Shown one piece after another: positions 15,142 through 24,053 of a stretch of 31,225 nucleotides of DNA. Each line of letters starts with the position of its first letter. The first letter of the stretch is position 1. The stretch is from positions 1-31,225 of IMG/VR virus record IMGVR_UViG_3300047551_000100, one strand, 5' to 3'. This DNA comes from a virus. The notes under the pieces were generated by a model. It had not been told where the DNA came from. It saw only the letters and a list, made by a program, of their open reading frames with translations, and did no database searches. The position numbers and the translations under genes were made by a program.

Positions 15142-17420
15142 TGGGAGTCGTTGCTGATTTTGTTGGGGATGTTTTCGATGCGGTTGGCGATGTCGTAGAA
15201 GCTGTCGGTGATTTTGTCGAAGACGTTGTTGAAGCAGTTGGCGATGTCGTTGACTACGTTGTTGAGAATCCTGAGATTGTTGTCATTGCGATTGCTGCGC
15301 CTTATGCTGTCTCAGCAGTTGGTGGTGCGATAGGGGCAAGTCAAGCAGCCATTACTTTAGCTACACAGCCGATTACTGCCGCTGCTATTTCCGCATCACA
15401 AGGCGGTGACTTAGAAGACATTGGTAAAGCTGCGCTCGGTAGTTTTGCTGGCGCTCAAATTGGTGGCGCTGTCGCAAGTAAAGTTGGTGGCGCAATTGGC
15501 GCTCAAGGCGCAACAACGCCAATTCAAACTGCTTTAGCTAATGCTGCTGGCGGTGCTGCGGGTGGTGCCGCTGGTGCTGTGGCAGTTGGTGCTGATGTTG
15601 GTAAGTCAGCAATTACTGGCGCTTTAGGTTCTGCTGGAGCTTCTGTCGCACGTTCTTTGGCTGGTTCTGAACTTGGTATTGATCAAACAGGCAGAGCCGC
15701 AGAAGCTATTGCCGATGTTGGCGAGGCGGTTGGTCGCACTGCTGGTGGCGGTAATTTAGGTGAAGAACTATTGCAGGCAGGACTTTCTACAGTCACAAGA
15801 GAAGGTCGCGCTGCTACTAGAGACTTGCTAACGCCAACGGATGCTGACATCCAAAAAGAGATTAAAAAGGCTGCTGGCGTTGAAGAAACCAGTGTTGCTA
15901 GAGTTGAAGATGACATTACTAAAGCATTAACCGATCCAAACAACACAGTACAGGTTGCCTTCCAAGGGCCGGTTACGCCTGATGCTATCAACCAAATTGC
16001 ACGCAATGCCTCGCTTGACCTTATCGAAACTTGGAAAGCACGCGCTGCTGCTGATCCAAAGTTTTTAAAAGAGCTTGCACAGCCACAAAACCTACAAGCC
16101 ATGCGTGCTGCTGGCATGGTTGACTTAGCGGTGGCTGTTAGCGCAATGGCAGCATTACCTGCGGGTGGTGCTGGCGCAACTTTGTTTGCTGCTGGCGTCA
16201 CTGCAACTGAAGCGGCAAGAGCTTTGCGTAATGCGGTGCAAGAGAATGAAATGCTTGGCGGCGCTTCGCCTGACCTTGCTTTTGCTTCAGCGATTATTGA
16301 TGCGGCAACAAAACCTGTTGATCCAACTAGAGCAGTCACAGTTCGAGAAGAGAACAGATTGCCAGAGGTTGAAGTTACAGCAAAGATTGAGCCTGAACTT
16401 ACGCCAGAGCAATACAAATCAAGTGTGCAGCGCTACATTGGTGACTTTGCAGACCCAAGAAGCGCCGCTACGCCGGTTACTGTTGAAGTTGATCGTGTTG
16501 CGAAGATTCTCAACATCACAACAAAACAGGCCGCTGCACTTAAAAACTCTCCAATCTTTGACTATCTGAGCAATCCATCGCCAGATGCTAAGTCAATTGA
16601 TATTGAGACACTGCCGTTGCGTGAGCGTGCAATTCTTGAGTATGCAGCAGCCAACAATCAAGGTGGCGTTAGCCTGAATGAAGATTTCAACGTCATCATT
16701 CCGGGTAAAACGGCAACAGCGCCAACTACTCAGACTGCAAGAGCGACTCAGCGTTTCCCGCAAACGCAGACGCAAACACAAACGCAGACTAAAGCTGGCA
16801 CCCAAACTCAGACTGGTACGCAGACTGGCACCCGTACTCAAACTGGCACACAGACTATTGCTGGAACACAAACAGGTACGCAAACCGGCACTCAGACTGG
16901 TACTCAGACTGGTACTCAAACCGCAACTGACACTGGAACGCGCACACCACAAGATGCTGGAACTACACCAACATTAACGGGTGGTGATAACGCACCGGGT
17001 GGTCGCACACCAATCGTATCTGATCGCCCTGTTGATGAACTCACTGGTTCCGAATTGTTGCAAAGTGAGCGCGGCGTAATGGGCGAAGAGGGTGATCGCA
17101 CGCTGACGGAAGAGGGCGGCGAGGAAACTCAATTGGCAGAACAGCCGCTTGACTTGGATCAGATTGAACAAGACCTGATTGATTTGTTAAGCCAATCGTT
17201 CCCATTAACGCCAACTGAAGAAGGTTTTGAGCCATTGGATGTGCGTCCTGCAAGGGTTGGTAGAGCAGCGCCTAAGTCAATTAGCCCTCGCGTAGTTGGT
17301 ACTAGCCCGGTAGCTGCAATTGTTGGTGAGAAAGAACCGATCTTTGGTGGTGAACCTGATCCACAGCAAGATGTTTGGAACGTGCGTTCCCTGCGTCTTA
17401 GAAAGGCACTAGGACTCTGA
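15141..17420 (+). CDS. Large internal virion / DNA-ejection-type protein (759 aa)
   Basis: The N-terminus contains tandem heptad-like units rich in V, G, D, F (FVGDVFDAVGDVVEAVGDFV, residues about 6-25, continuing to about 40), which form an amphipathic helix. Next is a hydrophobic Ala/Gly/Val region (about 44-200) with several membrane-compatible stretches. Mid-protein is helical, residues 541-602 are a Thr-Gln repeat, and the C-terminus is acidic, ending SLRLRKALGL. Long, low-complexity, membrane-interacting proteins encoded after tail genes in podoviruses are usually internal virion proteins ejected into the host envelope. This role is inferred; no enzymatic domain seen. Confidence 0.6.
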   Translation: MGVVADFVGDVFDAVGDVVEAVGDFVEDVVEAVGDVVDYVVENPEIVVIAIAAPYAVSAVGGAIGASQAAITLATQPITAAAISASQGGDLEDIGKAALGSFAGAQIGGAVASKVGGAIGAQGATTPIQTALANAAGGAAGGAAGAVAVGADVGKSAITGALGSAGASVARSLAGSELGIDQTGRAAEAIADVGEAVGRTAGGGNLGEELLQAGLSTVTREGRAATRDLLTPTDADIQKEIKKAAGVEETSVARVEDDITKALTDPNNTVQVAFQGPVTPDAINQIARNASLDLIETWKARAAADPKFLKELAQPQNLQAMRAAGMVDLAVAVSAMAALPAGGAGATLFAAGVTATEAARALRNAVQENEMLGGASPDLAFASAIIDAATKPVDPTRAVTVREENRLPEVEVTAKIEPELTPEQYKSSVQRYIGDFADPRSAATPVTVEVDRVAKILNITTKQAAALKNSPIFDYLSNPSPDAKSIDIETLPLRERAILEYAAANNQGGVSLNEDFNVIIPGKTATAPTTQTARATQRFPQTQTQTQTQTKAGTQTQTGTQTGTRTQTGTQTIAGTQTGTQTGTQTGTQTGTQTATDTGTRTPQDAGTTPTLTGGDNAPGGRTPIVSDRPVDELTGSELLQSERGVMGEEGDRTLTEEGGEETQLAEQPLDLDQIEQDLIDLLSQSFPLTPTEEGFEPLDVRPARVGRAAPKSISPRVVGTSPVAAIVGEKEPIFGGEPDPQQDVWNVRSLRLRKALGL
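16761..16946 (+). repeat. In-frame Thr-Gln / GTQT coding repeat
   Basis: A minisatellite inside the 759-aa gene. A QT dipeptide run leads into a 12-base unit of the form GGTACTCAGACT, which encodes GTQT and recurs about ten times with third-base variation. The codon variation shows that it is not a recent slippage product, and it keeps frame throughout. It forms a flexible, uncharged linker of about 60 residues. Confidence 0.85.
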
Positions 17421-17421
17421 C

Positions 17422-18531
17422 ATGAAAATTATTGAGATGATTGCTGGTAGTCGCGGTATGGGTGACGCTAAAGCAATGGCTGAGATGCTGCGTCGGATGG
17501 GGCGTCGTGGCGACACCATGCTTGCTCACATTACGCCAGAAGAAGCCGAGATGTTGATGGAAGCTGGTGGTAGTGGCACGATCAACCCGGCAACTGGATT
17601 GCCTGAGTTTGCTCGTCGCACTGATACCTACTATGGTTTTGAACCAGAGACAGAAACTTTCCGAGTGCCAGAGCCGGAGATTGAATCACGTCCGTTAAGT
17701 CCTTTCGACTTTGACGCTAATCAGCCACAGATTCAACTAACACGGCCTGATCAACCTGCTGTTAGAAATGTTAGACAAGATGATGTTGCAGGTGGAACCA
17801 CAGCGACGTATCAGCAACAGCCACGTTTGTATCCTGAAGTGGAGATGGCACCAAGAATTGAGCGCACGTTCCCAACGGATTTTCAAACTGCGCGTTTGCC
17901 TCAATATGAAGCAGTAGATTTTGGCCGCACTCCTGAATTTAGACCACTGGAAGACATTGCTGCGCCTGCCGCAGAGCCGGGGTTAGCGCAACGTGCTGAA
18001 ACTGGATTGCAAGAACTGCAAGATGTTTTGAACCGTTATCCGAATCTAACACGCGCTGGTACTGCGGGAGCCAACATTCTGGCGCAAGCCTTGATGTTTA
18101 ATCGTGCTAATCAAGCAATGCGCCGTGACATTGAATCTACTCGCGCTGCTGCCGAACCTTTCCGTCAGGCACAGCAAGAAGCAATGGGTAGAGCAACTGG
18201 CGAAGGCTTAACGCCAGAGCAACAACAAGCGTTAGAGATTGAGCAAGCCCGTGCGCGTCAAGGATTAGGTGCGCGTGGTACGCCAACGGGTAGTGCAGCA
18301 GCCGGTATTTTGGCAGCACAGCAGCGTCGTGCGCGTAGCCTAGCCCGTCAAGAGAGCTTTACTGAAGCCTTGCGTCTTGCCAACATTGCAGATCAGTATG
18401 ACCGTCGCGCACTAGAGATGGAATTGCAGCGTGATCAGCAGTTGGCGCAGTTGTTTGCTGGCATTCTAGGCCGTGAAGTACAGCAGGCACAGCGTACTCA
18501 GGCACCTGTACCCACTGCTACTGGGAGGTAA
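17422..18531 (+). CDS. Putative internal virion protein (369 aa)
   Basis: The N-terminal domain (about 1-65) contains RGDTMLAHITPEEAEMLMEA and GGSGTINPATGLPEF, a signature I recognise from a family of uncharacterised virion-region proteins of aquatic podovirus-like phages. The middle (about 70-180) is Pro/Glu/Arg-rich and probably disordered. The C-terminal half is a long Gln/Arg/Ala helix (about 200-365, for example EQQQALEIEQARARQGLGAR). It follows the 759-aa gene after one base, in a run of four large virion-type genes. Function unknown; an ejected or core protein is likely. Confidence 0.6.
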   Translation: MKIIEMIAGSRGMGDAKAMAEMLRRMGRRGDTMLAHITPEEAEMLMEAGGSGTINPATGLPEFARRTDTYYGFEPETETFRVPEPEIESRPLSPFDFDANQPQIQLTRPDQPAVRNVRQDDVAGGTTATYQQQPRLYPEVEMAPRIERTFPTDFQTARLPQYEAVDFGRTPEFRPLEDIAAPAAEPGLAQRAETGLQELQDVLNRYPNLTRAGTAGANILAQALMFNRANQAMRRDIESTRAAAEPFRQAQQEAMGRATGEGLTPEQQQALEIEQARARQGLGARGTPTGSAAAGILAAQQRRARSLARQESFTEALRLANIADQYDRRALEMELQRDQQLAQLFAGILGREVQQAQRTQAPVPTATGR

Positions 18532-18533
18532 TC

Positions 18534-19916
18534 ATGGCAGTTGACACACTTGGTGATGCACTTGGCACAGCACCATCCTTAGTTAAAGGTTTGGGTGCGC
18601 AGACAAGCATGAAAGGGCGTGCAGACTTTGCGCGTGGCAAGTTAGGCGAAACCTTTGAGGCTGGTGCTAGGGCTGAAGAAGAAGCGGCTAGAACTCAGTT
18701 TGGCATTGAGCAAGGCCAACGCCAGAAAGAAGCCGCAGCCGAGCGTGACTTGGCTACCAAGTCCAGAGCAGAGGCCGCTACGTTAGAAGCTGGCATGAAG
18801 CCGTATCAGCAATTTGAGGCACCGCAGATCAGTGCGTCTGACTACGCCAAGAATGCTGGTATGCGCTTGCTGTCTTCCCTGATTGTGGGTGGCATTGGTG
18901 GCGCTTCAGCACGCGCCCAGTTGGTTGCTATTCGTGAGATGCAGGATGCTGAAGACCGTGTACAAGGCGAAAGATTTAATGCTGCCAAGCTGAAGTTTGA
19001 CGAGGCAGACAAAGCCCGTAAAGAGCATAACAATATGCTCAAGGATCGCTTTGAGCGTATGTTGACCTTGCTTTCCAAAGATCGTAATGCAGCAATGGTG
19101 GAAGCCAAGCTGATTGAAAGTCAGGCTGGCAATGGCTTGATTGCTGCACAGCTACGCAAAGGAAACTATCAGAAAGCCTATGAGCTATTTACAAAAGCTA
19201 TTGCTGCTTCTGATCAGGCTGATGCTGAACTAGAAAAGCAGAAGACTATCTTTGCTCAGAAGGTTGCGTTAAAGCAAACTCCCGGCGCAGGTCGGGCTGG
19301 TGGTGGCACAACCAAAGTTCAGCAGCTACCAGCACAACTAGAGAAAAAGCTGGATGAGATTGGTACGACGTTCGTGACGCTGAACCGTGCTAACCAAACC
19401 AGAAAGCCACAGTATTTTGGCATTGCGCCTTCGGATGAAATTGCTAACATGATCATTGCTGGCGTTGAGCGTGGTTTGCCAGTGGGTGACATCATGCGTT
19501 CAGTAGGCTCGGGTGCGCCGAAGGTAACACCTGAGACAGTGAACTGGTGGAAAGACTACCAAGCATTTGTAGCCCAAGTGCGTAACAAGTTGTTTGGCGC
19601 AACCCTGACACCGCGAGAAGCTGAAGACTTCCGTAAGTTTACGTTGAGTCCTGCTACTGCACCTAACGTAGCTAATAGCTACTTTAACAATCAGATTAGC
19701 ATTATCAAGAGTGCCATTGAGCGCGAACGTACTAAGGCAAGATCGCGTGGTGTAACGGATGAAACAATCTCTGCTTACCTTGATGTGCCACAAGATCAGA
19801 CAGGTGGCCCCCGGATTCCAACGGTAAACACGCAAGCAGAATACGATGCATTGCCGCCGGATGCTGAATACATTGATGCACAAACTGGCAAGCGTGGCAA
19901 AAAACCTGCGAGGTAA
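18534..19916 (+). CDS. Putative internal virion protein with long coiled coil (460 aa)
   Basis: Starts at ATG 18534 after GGGAGGTAATC. Residues about 30-90 are an Ala/Glu/Arg coiled coil. A hydrophobic Gly/Ala segment (LLSSLIVGGIGGASARAQLV, about 107-126) could insert in a membrane. A second charged helical region runs to about 245, followed by a more globular C-terminal domain containing NWWKDYQAFVAQVRNKLFGA (about 338-357) and a Pro-rich end. Layout and neighbours suit a virion core or ejection protein. No family recognised. Confidence 0.6.
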   Translation: MAVDTLGDALGTAPSLVKGLGAQTSMKGRADFARGKLGETFEAGARAEEEAARTQFGIEQGQRQKEAAAERDLATKSRAEAATLEAGMKPYQQFEAPQISASDYAKNAGMRLLSSLIVGGIGGASARAQLVAIREMQDAEDRVQGERFNAAKLKFDEADKARKEHNNMLKDRFERMLTLLSKDRNAAMVEAKLIESQAGNGLIAAQLRKGNYQKAYELFTKAIAASDQADAELEKQKTIFAQKVALKQTPGAGRAGGGTTKVQQLPAQLEKKLDEIGTTFVTLNRANQTRKPQYFGIAPSDEIANMIIAGVERGLPVGDIMRSVGSGAPKVTPETVNWWKDYQAFVAQVRNKLFGATLTPREAEDFRKFTLSPATAPNVANSYFNNQISIIKSAIERERTKARSRGVTDETISAYLDVPQDQTGGPRIPTVNTQAEYDALPPDAEYIDAQTGKRGKKPAR

Positions 19917-19918
19917 TC

Positions 19919-22294
19919 ATGGCAAGAGATCGTTTTGGTGGCGAGGTAGTCGCTGAACAGCCTCAGACTGACCGCTTTGGTGGCAGTCTGGTAGAGCAGA
20001 TTCCCGGTCAAAGCGAGGAAACGCTACGCGCTGCTGCGAACTTGCCGCCTGAAAGCCGCATTGTCACCAAGTCACCATTCGAGACTGGCTTAGAAGCAGT
20101 AAGTGCTGTGCCAATTTTAAGTGGCGTATCAAAACTGTTTCAGCTTGGCACAAGAGGTACACGGCTTGCACCGTATGGTGCGCGTGCTGCTGATGTATTT
20201 ATCCCTAAGACTGGTAAAGAGTTACTCAAGACAGGTGCTTTATCAGGACTAGGTGGTGCTGCTGCACAAACAGCAAGCAATCTACTGCCACCAGAAACTA
20301 GCCCACTTACCCGCTTTGGTGTTGAGACTGCGGCTGGTGTCGGTACTGAAGGCCTTGCTCGTTCACTAGGTGTTGCAGGTCGCGCTTTTCGTCCACTGGT
20401 TCCCGGTGGTGTTGAGCGTGCCGCAGAGCGTGTAGTCAGAGCAATGACACCACAGCAAGTGGCTGCACTGCCTCAAACCGTTGAATCTAAGACCGCAATG
20501 GTGCGTGCTGCGCAAGAGAAGCTGCGTGGCAAGCCAATAAATGAGCCAATTGACGCGGCAGAAGTTGCAAGGCTGTTAAACATTGAGTCGGTTGAAGGTC
20601 GGCGTCGTGGTGAGCAATTGGCAGGTAGCTTAGTTGCTGGCACTGAACGTCGTTTGGCAGAGATTAGCCAGCCTCGCACAATGGAAGCTATTGGCGCTGA
20701 TGCCCGTAAGCTGGCAAATGATCGCTTGCTGCAACTAAAGGCAGATCGTGAAACCGCAACTCAAGCCAACAAAGAAGCCATGCTTACCGAAGCTCGCAAT
20801 AAAGAATTGCAAGGGCAGGGGGTGGAAGGTACTAGGGCTTTCAAAAACATGGAAGTTGCATTGGATGCGTTTATACGCGATCCAGTAACAAAAAGAGAAC
20901 GCATTACTGGTGCAACAAAAAACCAGTTTGAGGAAGTTCGCCGCGAAGCCCTTGGTGTTATCGTAGATCCACTAACCGGGGTAACAAGTAAAGCTAAAGT
21001 TGGTTTTGAGCGTCTTGAGCAATTACGTCGCCGGTTGGGTGATCGTGCTTCTGGCCTGCCTGAAACTGGCTTTGATGCCATTGGTCAGCAAGATGCTAAA
21101 GACCTTAAAGGCTTGGTTGAGCGCATCATGTCTGAATTTACTGGCAAAAGGTTTGACAAGTATCGTGCTGATTATGAGCAATTAAGCCAGCCGATCAACC
21201 AATTCCAAACTGCGGTAGGCCAAGCGTTGACAGCCCCTAGCGAAAAAATTAAAGGCGCAATGGCTACGCAAGCATCAACTTTGCCTGCAAAAATCTTTAG
21301 TACGCCAGAAAATGTTGATGAGTTTATTAAGTTTATTGGTGGTGACGCAAAAAATATGGCGGCTGTACAAGGCTTGGCAAGAAATTATGTCAGTGCTGAA
21401 TTGGCTAACAAAACACCTGCGCAAATGCGTAGCTGGCTGCAAACAAATAGCGGTTGGTTATCTCGCTTTCCTGATTTAAATAAACAATTTTCTGACTATG
21501 CACGCAAGCTAGAGCAAACTGGTCGTGTTGTTAAAAAAACAGAAACACTAACTGAACAGCGTGCAAGAATGTTTGAGATGGGCGGCACTCAGACACAGCA
21601 AGCTGAGAGCTTTAAGAACCTGATCATGGGTACTGGCAACGTGCGTGATGTTGCTTCTGCCGCCAAAGTCTTGGGTAGAACACCTGAAGGTGCTGAAGCA
21701 TTCAAAGCTGGTGTGCGTGACCTGATCGGCATCTTGCCTCCGGGGGCAATTGAAAGAAGCTACCGTGATCGCATCAAGCCTTCCATGCAGGCTAGTGGCT
21801 TGTACACGCCGGATGAGATTCGGTTTGTGGACGATGCAGTGGCAGACATTGTTTCTATTCAGACAGCTATTAGCCGCGCTTCTCAAAACATTGGTCGCAC
21901 ACCCGGTACGGAATCCTCTGCCCAAGAGCTTACTCGCTTGGTCAACAATGAGTTGGCGCAGGTCAAGAAGGGCGGCGCTGTGGCTGGCCTGTACACGGCT
22001 GGACTGGCTGCGCTGGCTAACCGCTTTGGTGTACTGCCTGAAGTGGGTGGTGCAGTAGGTGCGGCTGGTGGCTTTGGCGCTGCACTTGCGCTAGATCGTT
22101 ACCGCCAGTATGTTGCCAACATTCGCTCTGCCGTTAGCGACATCGTGACTGATCCGGTCAAGTTAAAGCAGGTGATGAAGGCTCCCAAAGAGCAGCGTCA
22201 GGGCGTGATTGCTACGCTAATTCGTCAAACCATCGGTACGCAAGTTGGCACTAGAGCGCCAGAAAGGATTGAAAATGCCCCTAATGAAAGGTAA
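19919..22294 (+). CDS. Largest virion / ejection-type protein (791 aa)
   Basis: The N-terminus carries two short repeats DRFGGEVV (4-11) and DRFGGSLV (18-25), a pattern I associate with large phage virion proteins. Hydrophobic Gly/Ala segments lie near 100-120 (LLKTGALSGLGGAAAQTASN) and near 680-710 (VAGLYTAGLAALANRFGVLP). Between them are long charged helices. No lytic transglycosylase motif is visible, so it is not an obvious T7 gp16 homologue. As the last and largest of four consecutive virion-type genes, it is probably injected with the DNA. It overlaps the next small gene by 20 bases. Confidence 0.6.
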   Translation: MARDRFGGEVVAEQPQTDRFGGSLVEQIPGQSEETLRAAANLPPESRIVTKSPFETGLEAVSAVPILSGVSKLFQLGTRGTRLAPYGARAADVFIPKTGKELLKTGALSGLGGAAAQTASNLLPPETSPLTRFGVETAAGVGTEGLARSLGVAGRAFRPLVPGGVERAAERVVRAMTPQQVAALPQTVESKTAMVRAAQEKLRGKPINEPIDAAEVARLLNIESVEGRRRGEQLAGSLVAGTERRLAEISQPRTMEAIGADARKLANDRLLQLKADRETATQANKEAMLTEARNKELQGQGVEGTRAFKNMEVALDAFIRDPVTKRERITGATKNQFEEVRREALGVIVDPLTGVTSKAKVGFERLEQLRRRLGDRASGLPETGFDAIGQQDAKDLKGLVERIMSEFTGKRFDKYRADYEQLSQPINQFQTAVGQALTAPSEKIKGAMATQASTLPAKIFSTPENVDEFIKFIGGDAKNMAAVQGLARNYVSAELANKTPAQMRSWLQTNSGWLSRFPDLNKQFSDYARKLEQTGRVVKKTETLTEQRARMFEMGGTQTQQAESFKNLIMGTGNVRDVASAAKVLGRTPEGAEAFKAGVRDLIGILPPGAIERSYRDRIKPSMQASGLYTPDEIRFVDDAVADIVSIQTAISRASQNIGRTPGTESSAQELTRLVNNELAQVKKGGAVAGLYTAGLAALANRFGVLPEVGGAVGAAGGFGAALALDRYRQYVANIRSAVSDIVTDPVKLKQVMKAPKEQRQGVIATLIRQTIGTQVGTRAPERIENAPNER

Positions 22295-22466
22295 AAGTGC
22301 TAAAACCATTAGCAAGAACATTGGCGAGATGGTTCGTGGCTTTAAGGAATCCGGCAAGATTGGTACGAGTAAGCCTTCGAGCGTGCGTAAAGCTGTCAAA
22401 CAGGCTACGGCGATTGCGTACTCAAAGGCTGGTAAATCGCGCATGAAGAGAGGGAGCAAGCGATGA
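22275..22466 (+). CDS. Small basic DUF6496-like phage protein (63 aa)
   Basis: I choose ATG 22275 (MPLMKGKSAKTISKNIGEMV) because AAAGGA lies just upstream and this is the usual N-terminus of the family; an in-frame start at 22245 lacks a good site. The C-terminal SVRKAVKQATAIAYSKAGKS resembles the VK-x-KQA-x-AIAxSxAG motif of small basic DUF6496-like proteins common in aquatic phages. The high Lys/Arg content suggests nucleic acid or capsid binding, but the function is not known to me. ATGA overlap with the next gene. Confidence 0.65.
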   Translation: MPLMKGKSAKTISKNIGEMVRGFKESGKIGTSKPSSVRKAVKQATAIAYSKAGKSRMKRGSKR

Positions 22467-22636
22467 ACTACGACAACGGCAACGGAAATGACAAGATGAA
22501 CTCTGGCGTGGAAGAGTTACGCCGGATGAAAGAATCTGCCAAGCAAATGGCAGACAAACGAGGTGGCCCAATGCTGGTTAGCGTTCGGACTACCATGATG
22601 CGTCAGAAACGTGACAATCGGAAAATGGAGCGATGA
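22463..22636 (+). CDS. Small charged hypothetical protein (57 aa)
   Basis: Open from ATG 22463 to TGA 22634-22636, with ATGA overlaps on both sides and GAGGGAGC as ribosome site, so it fits exactly between two genes. The product begins MNYDNGNGNDKMNSGVEEL and continues with a basic, Met/Arg/Lys-rich helix ending QKRDNRKMER. No family recognised. The precise overlaps are the main support. Confidence 0.65.
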   Translation: MNYDNGNGNDKMNSGVEELRRMKESAKQMADKRGGPMLVSVRTTMMRQKRDNRKMER

Positions 22637-22839
22637 AAAAACAAAAGGGGCTGAATCCAGAACTTGAGCAGGCTATCTATGACCTACTCAAACAAACAAT
22701 GAATGATTCAACAGCATCACTTACTGATAAAACCAAGGTGCTTGATCGGGTGTTGAAGCTAGAGCAGATCAAGCAAAAGATCAGTGACGATGAATGGGGC
22801 AAAGGATTTTTTAATCCTGACGATGAAGGAGATGAGTGA
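22633..22839 (+). CDS. Small helical protein (68 aa)
   Basis: A 68-residue protein with two predicted helices (LNPELEQAIYDLLKQTMNDS, about 7-26, and LTDKTKVLDRVLKLEQIKQK, about 30-49) and an acidic C-terminus WGKGFFNPDDEGDE. I recognise this as a recurrent small phage type near lysis or packaging genes. Its size and helical build would fit a packaging or terminase-small-like factor, but I see no diagnostic motif and do not assign it. It overlaps both neighbours. Confidence 0.6.
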   Translation: MKKQKGLNPELEQAIYDLLKQTMNDSTASLTDKTKVLDRVLKLEQIKQKISDDEWGKGFFNPDDEGDE

Positions 22840-23051
22840 TGGTTGACGGGGCTGCGTTAAAGATTATTAACATTGCGATGGATGTTTTATCACACAAGGT
22901 ATTGACGTTCGTTGCTCTGCTGTTTTGCTTTGTGTTGGCTTGCTGGACAATGGTGATGCCAACATGGGAAAGGATGGCGATGGCTGGTTTCTTTGCTGTC
23001 TTTATTTACTTGCCGTGCATGATCGTTGAAAGGAAATCGCATGAAACTTAA
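22839..23051 (+). CDS. Small membrane protein with two TM segments (holin-like candidate)
   Basis: I prefer ATG 22839 over GTG 22836 because GGAG (22828-22831) is then correctly spaced; stop and start overlap as TGATG. The 70-residue protein has two hydrophobic segments (VLTFVALLFCFVLACWTMVM, about 21-40, and MAMAGFFAVFIYLPCMIV, about 47-64), a short N-terminal helix and a charged end ERKSHET. Two spans and small size fit a class II holin or antiholin. Another holin lies 600 bases downstream, so this one may be an accessory or a membrane protein of other function. Confidence 0.6.
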   Translation: MVDGAALKIINIAMDVLSHKVLTFVALLFCFVLACWTMVMPTWERMAMAGFFAVFIYLPCMIVERKSHET

Positions 23052-23280
23052 CATAAACAAAACTAGCACGACGGTGATGATGTCAGACAATAGCGAGTAC
23101 AAGGGCAGCGCAGGCGAAGCGTATCGCCAAGCGTCTATCTCTGACACCTATGGTCGTGGCAAGCCTACGCGCACCAATCCGATGGGCTTCATGGGTATGC
23201 AGTGCTTCTCTGATTCGCCTAATCAGAAGCAGTCTCCAACCTCGAAGCCGGGTAACGCTGGCGGTAAAAGAATCATTTAA
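23041..23280 (+). CDS. Small hypothetical protein (79 aa)
   Basis: Starts at ATG 23041 (MKLNINKTSTTVMMSDNSEY) after AAAGGAAATCGC; an upstream in-frame ATG at 23026 lies within the previous gene and is less well placed. It overlaps the end of the membrane protein gene by 11 bases. The N-terminal 25 residues look like two strands; the rest is Gly/Ser/Pro/Asn-rich and basic, ending GNAGGKRII, so probably disordered. No family recognised. Confidence 0.6.
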   Translation: MKLNINKTSTTVMMSDNSEYKGSAGEAYRQASISDTYGRGKPTRTNPMGFMGMQCFSDSPNQKQSPTSKPGNAGGKRII

Positions 23281-23298
23281 CAACCGAGGAGATATATC

Positions 23299-23646
23299 AT
23301 CGCTAACAATATTGCATTTCAGCCTATGGGCAATTGCGTGGTAGCGCTTGCTGCCACTGCAAACACTGAGGGTAATGTTGTCTCGATCACTGCGGTTAGC
23401 CCGGTCAACCAATACTTTGTGTTCAACCCGGACAAGAACGATCCAGTGTTCGTGGCCTATGGTCAGACTGCCAACATTACTGCAACCATTCCCACTGAGA
23501 GTGGCGCTGCTGTGGTGGCGATTGCGCCGTATGCGGAGAAGGTATTCACAGGGCCGCAGGTTGGCCCCGGCAAGACCACTTACGTTCGCATCATTGCGCC
23601 TCACAACAACGCCAAGCTGTACATTACACCGGGTGAAGGTTTCTGA
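23299..23646 (+). CDS. Small beta-rich structural-type protein with apparent ATC start; paralogue of 11630-11959
   Basis: A 115-residue protein if initiated at ATC 23299; the first in-frame ATG (23326) would give 106 residues. GAGGAG at 23286-23291 is correctly placed for 23299 but is about 34 bases from 23326. From ATC it reads (M)ANNIAFQPMGNCVV, and the part before the ATG aligns with the paralogue at 11630 (AFTKLGNTVV), so translation upstream of the ATG is supported. Either an ATC start is used or an ATG has mutated to ATC (or been misread). The protein is strand-rich and ends YITPGEGF. Function unknown; structural or decoration role inferred. It shares one base with the holin gene. Confidence 0.65.
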   Translation: MANNIAFQPMGNCVVALAATANTEGNVVSITAVSPVNQYFVFNPDKNDPVFVAYGQTANITATIPTESGAAVVAIAPYAEKVFTGPQVGPGKTTYVRIIAPHNNAKLYITPGEGF

Positions 23647-24053
23647 TGTCGCTCGATCCGATCAGCGCCATACTCAACATTGGCAGCAAAGTCATAGACC
23701 GGGTGTGGCCTGATCCAACGCAGGCCGCTGCTGCCAAGCTAGAACTGTTTAAGTTGCAACAGTCTGGTGAGTTGCAGCAGATCATGGGGCAGTTAGAGAT
23801 TAACAAAGTGGAAGCTGGCAGTGCTTCCGTTTTTGTTTCTGGCTGGCGTCCTTTCATCGGCTGGATATGTGGTGCTGCCTGCGCTTGGAACTGGATTGGT
23901 ATTAGCATTGCCAAGACCATTGCAGCGTTTGCTCACTACGACATCAACCTAAGTCCTGCTGACCTGTCTGAAATGCTCCCGGTGCTAATGGGAATGCTAG
24001 GACTAGGTGCCTTGCGTACCGTCGAGAAGATTCAGGGAGTGGCGGCTAAATGA
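23646..24053 (+). CDS. Holin (GTA_holin_3TM-like)
   Basis: A 135-residue protein with a charged helical N-terminal part (about 1-60) and hydrophobic segments from the motif SGWRPFIGWICGAACAWNWI (about 65-84) onward and again in EMLPVLMGMLGLGALRTVEK (about 109-128). The GWRPFIGW...LGMLGLGxLRTxEK pattern is the signature of the 3TM-type holin family. Holins open the inner membrane at the end of infection so that endolysin reaches the cell wall. The endolysin gene follows directly with ATGA overlap, completing a lysis cassette. Confidence 0.85.
   Translation: MSLDPISAILNIGSKVIDRVWPDPTQAAAAKLELFKLQQSGELQQIMGQLEINKVEAGSASVFVSGWRPFIGWICGAACAWNWIGISIAKTIAAFAHYDINLSPADLSEMLPVLMGMLGLGALRTVEKIQGVAAK

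Noticed and set aside
15683-16417. Minus-strand frame of 244 aa opposite the 759-aa gene
   Set aside because: Ala/Ser-rich antisense shadow without ribosome site or domain.
16761-16946. CRISPR-like array
   Set aside because: The 12-base periodicity encodes an in-frame GTQT repeat with no spacers; it is protein-coding.
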